Of a stretch of DNA of 64,000 nucleotides, positions 56,871 to 64,000 are shown in pieces. The notes below the pieces were generated by a model. That model worked only from the letters and a program-made list of their open reading frames with translations. It did no database searches and had not been told where the DNA came from. A program made the translations under genes and the position numbers. Source of the DNA: Platerodrilus igneus (Eukaryota; Arthropoda; Insecta; Coleoptera; Lycidae); NCBI GenBank assembly GCA_036346225.1, contig JARFIW010001452.1, forward strand, positions 1,054,001 through 1,118,000, read 5' to 3'. Each line of letters begins with the position of its first letter. The first letter of the stretch is position 1.

Positions 56871-58784
56871 CGCTGATCCAGTTCGGGGAAGGGGTTCAGG
56901 AATTTATTCACTTCGGTAACGTTTAACAGCGTTCCCGAGTGGCCCAAAGCTTCAAGCTGTTAAGGTGTACCTAGGTAGTTAACTGCTCTTTTTAGAGCAA
57001 AGAATTGCAAGCACGACTATAAAAATTAAAGCCTGATCCTTTTAGAGCATAATGGCGGACGCCTTTAGGGGTGAAGGAGTTTATTAAGACACTCGCAGCA
57101 CCTAAGGACTACTGTCGCAACAACGGACGACATCAAAATGGAATACGAATCTGCTGCAAGATGTAGACGACGGGACGACCGTTCATCTTCAAAAACAGAA
57201 TTAAAAAGAAGAAGAGTAAAAATCTCAACCCGGATAAGCAACCTACCGCAAAACACACGACTAACGACGAGAAAATGGCCATGGATCTTTTCTGTTCGTT
57301 ATTAAACCGCCTTCTCTATTAGTGCGCACGGGAGTTACATTTTGGGCCTTGGGAGCTGCCTTTTTAAAAAGTCTTCTTCCAAAAACTCTTGTAACAATTT
57401 TTATTTAATCAGAAATTACAAATGGAATTTTACAAAACTATATATAATTAATCTAAGTCGAAATTACTGTTAAATAGATTTAAATTAGGGCGAGTAGCCT
57501 GAACAACCAACAATGCAAAAGTTATGCGGTTCAAGACTGACTGACTATCTTGTTCCTGCCCCTCACATTTCTGTTGGAACTGCAGAGCTCATGTCTGCTT
57601 ATTCCTTTATTCAATTATATAATACAAAGTAATAATCTTAATTCTATTAATTGCGGTTTTATAACCTTCTGTAACCTGCACCTGCAGTATCACTTACGTC
57701 TGGAATACAATGTATTCGCATCCGCTCTCACAACTTGCTTGTGAACTTTTTTTATTTATCCTTGAATTACATTATTGCATCTAACTTAAGCTTCTTAATA
57801 ACTTCTATTTAATTATACATATATTGATTTGGGGGATATGCAACTCGCGTTATCTCTAAACGCGTATCAACATAAAGCACTTAATTTTAACCCACACAGA
57901 GGCATTAACTGACAGACTAAGACTAACACAATAACTTTCTAACGATGCTTACAAGAAATAAGCATTACATTTACATGGCCAATGAACAAACAAATGCAAA
58001 GGATAGCTACCATTTAAGTACAATTCCAAAAGGACTAAATTCGAAGGAATTTAAAATTTAGACATATTAATTTCACTGAGAATTAAATACGTTACAATCA
58101 AAAACCTCTCAAAGGTTAAACTCAGCACTTAGGTTCACCTCATTTTTTTAGGTTATTCTAACTAAGCAATGTATATTGTATCCGTAACCTACATTTAATG
58201 CTAGGTTCCACGTCGCAGACCATTTCAGCCAAACTAACTGTAGATAGTTGTCATTACCTTTTCAAGAATTTTGTGTGATTCTAAATTTTTATAATATATT
58301 TTAACTGTATAAGCAAAAGTAAAGATGTGGTATTACTATTTTCTAATTCAAGTTTTCATTATTTTTCTATCTATGATCATAATATGAAGCACTAAAACGT
58401 ACAACAAAACACATATTCACAGCTGTAGTAAATTTTTTAAATTAAAAGACTCCCGTGCTTCTGAATCTGACGGTAAGAATAAAAGCAGCTAAAACTTTTT
58501 AAATTATAGTATGAAAAGTTTAAATTAAAAGTATCCCCCGTCAGGCTTAACGTTAGCTAGAAAAATATATGTTCACAACTTTTAATTTCCAGTCGTTCGC
58601 CGCTAAAATATAGTGAATTACAGTGCAAGTAGTAGATTCTTGGTTGTTTTGGAACCTGATTTCCTCCAGAATCTCTCATTTCCTCACACATTTACATGTA
58701 AATTCTCATAAGGAGGAATTGAGGAGGATGGACTCCCTCCTTGCTCTCCTCCTTGCTCGGATCTCAGCTACCTGAATTTCTAGA
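56871..58784. other. no gene recognised
   Basis: Between 56960 and 57330 one plus-strand frame is Lys/Asn-rich but has no family resemblance. The rest is AT-rich. Confidence 0.4.
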
Positions 58785-59036
58785 AATTTTTTAGATAGCA
58801 TCACCCCCCAGGGAGCTACCCCAATTTTAAGATTTTTTACCCTCTATATTATTTGGTATCAGTTAATATTAGATTTTTTTCAGCTACCTGAATTTCTAGG
58901 AATTTTTTAGATAACATCACCCCCCTCCCCTCCCCCAGAGAACTACCCCAATTTTAAGATTTTTTTACCGCTAACATTCTGAACCAAATAGTTTTCTTCG
59001 ACTAGCCATTGCATCTTTCGAGATAAACATATCTTG
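58785..59036 (-). repeat. second locus of the 7140-7885 repeat family, inverted
   Basis: tttcagctacctgaatttct occurs twice (58767 and 58879). ttcttcgactagccattgca and tctttcgagataaac at 58995-59030 are the inverse of the 7530-7575 unit. The R1-like coding region begins immediately after. Confidence 0.8.
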
Positions 59037-59037
59037 C

Positions 59038-61391
59038 TTGGTTACAAATCTATGCAACCAAACGATGCCCAAAAAAGCCTTTTCTGCTAACAAGAAGCCA
59101 GTGTATTGGTGGTCGGAGGTCGTGGCCGAATTAAGGAGAGAGTGTGTACAACTGAGGCGTAAAATGACCCGTTCACACAAGAATAACAATGTACATCTAT
59201 ACGAACAGGAACGAGAAAGGTACAAGGCTGTAAAAAGGGAACTTAAATATGCAATATGCAAGGCTAAGGAAACAAACTGGACGCAGGTTTGTAACGAAGT
59301 AGAAAGTGATATATGGGGAAATGGATATAAAATAGTCACCAAAAAATATAGATACCGGCCTCGATTAACTACACATAGGAAGATGAATGTCGCAAAACAA
59401 CTATTTCCACAATGTCATGAAACAAATGACTACCCAGCGGTTGCACAGAATACGGCAGCAGGTTTTACTAAGACGGAAATAGATAGCAGCTAGAAGGCTA
59501 AGAAATGGTAAGACCCCAGGAAGAGACGGCATACCCACGGAGATAATTAAAAGAATAGCTGAATTGCAGCCTGACTAAGTAATAGGAGTTATGAATAACG
59601 CATACATGATGGGCACATTCCCAGATATATGGAAAATATCGCAACTAGTACTCATAGAAAAGCGTAAGAATAAGTCAGAGATAAATCCAGTTATAGACCC
59701 ATTTGTTTATTGGATGCTGCAAGCAAATTATTAGAACAGCTGATCGCAGAGCGGCTCAAAAGCGAAATTAGATTGTCAGAAAATCAATATGGGTTCAAGA
59801 AAGGGCGCTCAACAGTTAATGCAATACAGAGAGTTTTAGATATAGCAAAAGGAGAGATAGGTAAAACAATAAAAACCCGTAACCTGTGCGTGCTTATAAC
59901 GGTAGACATAAAAATTGCCTTTAATACTGCCAACTGGAACTTAATTAAAAAGGGGTGTTTCAAGAGAGTTGATGAATATAATCTCCAGCTACCTATGTAA
60001 CAGAAAATTAGAAATTGACAACACTGAGATGCAGGTTACATGTGGAGTACCGCAAGGATCTGTCCTAAGTCCAGTATTATGGAGCATCCTGTATGATAGT
60101 ATACTAGAACTCGAACTACCTGATATGGTTGAGCTGATTGCTTATGCAGATGATCTGGCGGTAGTCGCAAGGACAAAAACGGAGGTCGTCCTGGAACATG
60201 AGGTAAATAGCGTACTCAGTAAAATTGCAATGTGGACACGCAACCATAAGTTAAAACTGGCCCCAGAGAAAACACAGGCAGTCATGCTATATGGAAGGAA
60301 AAAATACGGAAACATAACGTTCAAACTCGTGAATACAATCGTTACGCTACAAAAAACAGTGCTATATCTAGGAGTTATGATAGACAAAAACCTATCTTTT
60401 GCCGAGAATATACGTTATGTCACGGACAAGGCACAAAGAACTGCTACTGCACTTGTAAGACTGATGCCTATGATAAGAGGACCAACGGAGCAGAAACTTA
60501 AAGTGCTATCCTCAGTTGTAGACTCTGTGTTGATGTACGCGGCCCCGGTCTCGTACCAAGCAAGTTATTTAACGAAGTACAGAAACCAAATGCTGAATAG
60601 TCAGAGGTTAATGGCGATAAGAGTAAGTCAGTCATACAGAACTGTCTCCACAGAAGCGATTGGAGTTCTGGCTAGAATTATACCTGCCGATTTTTTAGCC
60701 AAAGAAAGAACCGCGACAATGGGTGGAGACAGAGTTCTTAAAAAACAAGCAAGGGATAACACCTACGAGGAATGGCAAACAAGGTGAGATTGCACGGAAA
60801 AGGCTTCATGGACGAGGAAGCTAATACCAAAGATTAGGCCCTGGGTAGAAAGAGGTCATGGTAATATAACATATTGGTTGACATAGGCTCTTACTGGTCA
60901 TGACTCATTTAGAGAATATAAGTATTGAATTAAAAAATCAGAAACGGCGATATGTGTTTATTGTCACCAAGAAGAAGACTCGGCGGAACATACCTTGTTC
61001 AAATGTGATAAATGGAATGAAGTTAGAAGTTCTACAGAAAATAAACTGAAAGCAAGACTAAAAATCGACAGCATGGTCTCGTAAATGCTAGAGAATGTAA
61101 AGCGAAATGGGAAATGATCAAGACCATGATAGAAAATATCTTGATGAAAAAAGGACAAGACGAAAGAAAAAACGAGTGGTAAAGGAAATGGAGATACAAA
61201 GATTAATACCCTGCAAGCACCATAAAGGAATACCTAGCGGTGGTGCCGTGATGCTTTATCACTAACAGGACGAGAGGAAAAGGTTTAGTCGGTAGGCCCT
61301 AATAGCAGGGAGAGTTCGACACTACCCCCGGTATAGAACATCCCAGCCAGGGGCGTATTTTAAATATTCCTAATCCTCTATAAAAAAAAAA
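59038..61391 (+). mobile_element. R1-like non-LTR retrotransposon, 3' half
   Basis: ORF2 from just before RT to its end, then a 3' UTR with a final a10 run at 61382-61391. It is 5'-truncated at about 59038 against an interspersed repeat. ORF1 and the endonuclease are missing. Confidence 0.82.
59056..61085 (+). pseudogene. R1-like ORF2: linker, reverse transcriptase and C-terminal zinc knuckle
   Basis: The linker (KKPVYWWSEVVAELRRECVQ) is followed by NGKTPGRDGIPTEIIKRI, a stop, then ICLLDAASKLLEQLIAER and QYGFKKGRSTVNAIQ. The first Asp box is ITVDIKIAFNTANW. The longest open piece (59994-60787) has CGVPQGSVLSPVLWSILYD, AYADDLAVVART (60140-60175, both Asps) and LYLGVMIDKNLSF. A terminal finger C-x2-C-x8-H-x4-C is at about 60955-61010. 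Breaks occur near 59490, 59578, 59700, 59998 and 60787. Confidence 0.88.
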
Positions 61392-61894
61392 GGTTATGTT
61401 AGGTTAGACCTATTTTCTAACCAATAAAATAAAACACAAATTCCAAAGACTTATAATGGGAAAGTATTTTAACTATAACTTTTTAACAGGTCGTTTCCGC
61501 ACAAAATGAATAAAATAATGTTGCTCAGGGGAAAATTCCCTATCGAAATATATATATACGACCCCTAAAAAAAGTGTCTTTCTAAAACGAAGTTTTATCA
61601 ATAAAATAGGCTGAAGAAGAGTAAGATGTTTCGGTCTTGAACAAGCACGCCCATGGCAACAGTTCAATGCTTTTGTTAATATGTATCCTTTTTATTAATC
61701 AAATTGTCTGTAAAGTTTTTAAAAATATACAGTAGTGTAAAAGCTCTGAAAAATAACAATTTTTATTTTTATTAATGCACAGAAGTGTAAAAATGGCATG
61801 GGTTATAGAATACAGTTATTAAGCAAACCCCACACTTATTTTTCAGAGTTCTTTTTATTTCGAAACACTGTATTACATGACACGGACTCCATCC
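61392..61894. other. no gene recognised
   Basis: Starts with ggttatgttaggttagacc after the poly-A; AT-rich. Confidence 0.4.
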
Positions 61895-62200
61895 ATCGAT
61901 AGGGCGACTTTCGTGGTACCGTGCAGAGTTCCCGTATGATTGCTGATCTCAAGGTCCCGGGTTTGATTCTCGACGCGGACTGCTTGAAAATTTTAGGTGA
62001 GCATTGTTCACAAAAATATGCCCTCGTTCGAATGAGAAGTAAAATATTGTTGCCGTGTGTGAGTGTTGTCATGCACGTTAAAGATCCCTACTTTGCTTGT
62101 AATGGCAAGAGTTCGGCAAAATTTAAAATTTCTAAGGATAAAAAACTCGCTTCCTGGACAATATAGCACCTTCGGGTGGGGCATTGAAAAATCAGATGCA
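61895..62200 (+). mobile_element. tRNA-derived SINE
   Basis: The RNA polymerase III A box tggtaccgtgc at 61914-61924 and B box ggtttgattct at 61960-61970 are 35 bases apart, as in a tRNA head. The body includes cacgttaaagatccctactt and the tail caccttcgggtggggcattg aaaaatcagatg, of which a truncated copy is found at 52813-52857. It is not a functional tRNA gene: the acceptor stem does not pair. Confidence 0.75.
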
Positions 62201-62377
62201 GGAGATCATTATTTAGGAGTTATTCACATGGTTTCAATATTACAGATAAAAATTAATTTGCCATTGGTTTAAGACAACCCTACTAAATGCCGAGTAATGC
62301 AATCCCATGCAATGATTACTCTAAAACACCAATATTTTTGTGATAAATGTACAGCGCGATCTAACTTAAGGTGGAGT

Positions 62378-62809
62378 GGGGTAAGTGCATAAACGGGGCA
62401 AGTGCATAAACGGGCTCTAATTATTGGAATATGTGAAAATTTGAAATTTTTAATATGTAGTAATCTACTCAAAGTTAATACCGACCTATTCACGGAGATG
62501 TCTCCATGCTATCAGTGGGATTCACCGAATTATATCAATGACTTTGATAGCCGTACATTGAGAGTGGAAGTAAAGTTGGCGCGCTCATAAATGTACTGTG
62601 ATTCTTAATGTAATTGTATGTTCTGTGTGACTATTTGTGGTAAGTATTAAAATATATTGACTATATTTCACCCTAAACAAATAATTTTCGTGGAATTGTT
62701 AAAGTTTATCGAGAAAAACCGTAGTGTGCACTTGCCTCGTAAATATTGACACAAGGGGCAAGTGTATCACATGTGTTGGGCCAAGTGCACATGCCTGTGC
62801 ACTTGCCCC
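62378..62809. repeat. subterminal ggggcaagtgcac repeats of the pogo element
   Basis: A 17-bp unit ggggyaagtgcataaac is tandem at 62378-62394 and 62395-62411. Further copies lie at 62726-62736 (inverted), 62755-62766, 62778-62790 and 62797-62809 (inverted). The last two form a hairpin. Such arrays are usual transposase-binding sites. Confidence 0.85.
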
Positions 62810-63000
62810 GGAAACAGCTTTAAAATATTTTTTAATTATGAATAAATTGAGCGTTAAAAATTTAGTACTTAGTATAAGTTCATAAAATAAAAATGTTTTA
62901 TATGGTTAAATATTTCTGATGGTTGAATTACTGAATAAAATATTTATCGTTCCTAATTCGATGTTATTCACTTAATTAAATTACTATTTAGGAAGGAACC

Positions 63001-64000
63001 ATGGTCCGCACTTACATAAGAAAAACTAACAAAGGAAATTATGCAAAAGAAACATTGGAAGAAGCCATAGAAAATATAAAAGCCGGACGTATAAATGCAT
63101 ACCGAGCTAGCAAACAATACGGCATCCCATATCCCACAATAGTAAGTCACTTGAAAGGAAACCGTGGGATGAAATCAAATTCATATGGCAGAAGCACTGC
63201 TCTACCTTCCGAACAAGAAAAACGGTTAGTTGCCGGACTGCTACAAATGGAGAAGTATGGGTTTGGATTATCCAGAAAAGAGCTGCAAGAACTGGTTGGG
63301 CAATTCGTTAATGCGAATAAAATTAAGACTCCATTTAAAAATGGCATTCCTGGAGAGGACTGGTTTTTGAATTTTTCGAAAAGACATAATTTATCGATAA
63401 AGAAACCGCAAAGCGTAGAAATCGCCCGAAAAAACAGTTGTAATCCTTTTAAAATTGACGCCTATTTTATGCTGTTGGAGGACACTTTAAGTGAGCTAGG
63501 CATTGAAAACATGCCAAATAGAATTTGGAATTTAGACGAAAGTAGTTTTTGCACCGATCCTTCAAAAACTCGAGTGGTTGGCGGTAAGAATATTCCTCGC
63601 ACTCGCACTGTCAGTGCTCCTGGAAGACAAAATATAACAGTTTTGATGGCTGCTTCGGCTTCTGGAAATAAAGTTCCACCTTTGATCATTTTTAAAGGAA
63701 AGAATATTTGGGACCAATGGCAGGCTGCAGAAAATACTGGATATCCTGACACTACGTATGCTGCAACTACTAATGGATGGATGGAGGCAGACGTATTCGA
63801 AAATTATTTTGAAAAGAGCTTTTTGAAAGCAATTGGTACTGACCGCCCTGTCTTAGTAATTTTCGATGGTCATTCCACTCATGTGACAATCAGATTGATT
63901 GAGTTAGCTTCTGAGGCAAATGTAACAATTCTGAAATTACCGCCTCACACCAGTCATGTTTTGCAACCTTTAGATTTAAGCGTCTTTAAGCCGTTGAAAA
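63001..64000 (+). CDS. pogo-like transposase (DD35D), intact to the window edge
   Basis: An uninterrupted 333-codon frame from ATG 63001. Residues about 16-54 are an HTH_psq domain (AKETLEEAIENIKAGRINAY, SKQYGIPYPTIVSHLKG). About 66-145 form a CENP-B-type second DNA-binding region (EKRLVAGLLQMEKYGFGLSR, DWFLNFSKRHNLSIKKPQS). The DDE_1 domain follows with D179 (WNLDESSF), D289 (IFDGHSTH) and D325 (LQPLDLSVFKPL), spacing DD35D. It would bind the terminal and subterminal repeats and catalyse cut-and-paste transposition into TA. The C-terminus is cut by the window. Other coding regions nearby are frameshifted, so this copy is likely young or kept under selection; a domesticated gene is the alternative. 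Confidence 0.9.
   Translation, partial: MVRTYIRKTNKGNYAKETLEEAIENIKAGRINAYRASKQYGIPYPTIVSHLKGNRGMKSNSYGRSTALPSEQEKRLVAGLLQMEKYGFGLSRKELQELVGQFVNANKIKTPFKNGIPGEDWFLNFSKRHNLSIKKPQSVEIARKNSCNPFKIDAYFMLLEDTLSELGIENMPNRIWNLDESSFCTDPSKTRVVGGKNIPRTRTVSAPGRQNITVLMAASASGNKVPPLIIFKGKNIWDQWQAAENTGYPDTTYAATTNGWMEADVFENYFEKSFLKAIGTDRPVLVIFDGHSTHVTIRLIELASEANVTILKLPPHTSHVLQPLDLSVFKPLK

Larger units (their letters stand above)
62365..64000 (+). mobile_element. pogo-like DNA transposon, continuing past the window
   Basis: The left end is marked by cttaaggtggagtggggt (62365-62382), found inverted at 48928-48945. Subterminal repeats follow, and an uninterrupted transposase frame runs to the window edge. Flank and right end are outside. 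Confidence 0.78.

Noticed and set aside
58971..59342. 123-aa minus-strand ORF
   Set aside because: Antisense to the R1-like linker coding sequence and to the adjacent repeat.
61895..61990. tRNA gene
   Set aside because: A and B boxes are present, but the stems do not pair and the unit continues into a SINE body.

Overview
The window reads as a transposable-element graveyard from an AT-rich animal genome, most likely an insect. The evidence is the mix of element families: BEL/Pao, Ty3/gypsy primed from a tRNA-Lys-like site, R1-like, RTE-like and CR1/Jockey-like non-LTR elements, Penelope-like elements, pogo elements with pipsqueak helix-turn-helix domains, and a tRNA-derived SINE. I found no convincing host gene, no rRNA gene, no functional tRNA gene and no CRISPR array. 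The insect order cannot be fixed from this sequence alone.

Layout. 1-4365 is one element bounded by near-identical 492-493 bp terminal inverted repeats; it holds two pipsqueak-type HTH coding segments and a third unknown protein, all on the minus strand. 4750-6080 is a broken cluster of overlapping ORFs ending in a segment resembling the C-terminus of protein-primed type-B DNA polymerases (Polinton/adintovirus-like). 6812-7885 holds a gypsy integrase scrap and an interspersed repeat family that recurs at 58785-59036. 9870-11897 is a CR1/Jockey-like non-LTR element cut by a Penelope fragment. 12311-17971 is a BEL/Pao element (minus strand) with two LTRs, flanked by inverted Penelope fragments and a strong hairpin. 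19230-23735 is a gypsy element with two LTRs but most of pol missing. 23736-26650 holds a CR1/Jockey RT fragment, a Penelope copy, a TA-flanked MITE and a tandem duplication.

26983-45475 is dominated by a gypsy family with unusually long (about 1.8-2.1 kb) LTRs; three LTR copies start at (AT)n tracts, and two are head-to-head across a 20-bp tract at 43647-43666. Between them lie an R1-like fragment and a second BEL/Pao relic (31036-38300, plus strand). That relic is interrupted by a nested minus-strand LTR element (34012-37282), which carries gag followed by a repetitive ORF instead of pol.

47500-64000 holds paired hairpin repeats, the 3' end of a pogo element (TIR at 48928-48945), an RTE-like element split by a Foldback-like element, a tiny SINE tail and a gypsy fragment, then a pogo remnant, a long R1-like 3' half (59038-61391), a tRNA-derived SINE, and a pogo transposase whose reading frame is open from 63001 to the window edge with a complete DD35D triad. 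Apart from that last gene, almost every coding region is interrupted by frameshifts or deletions. The order of insertions can often be read from the nesting.
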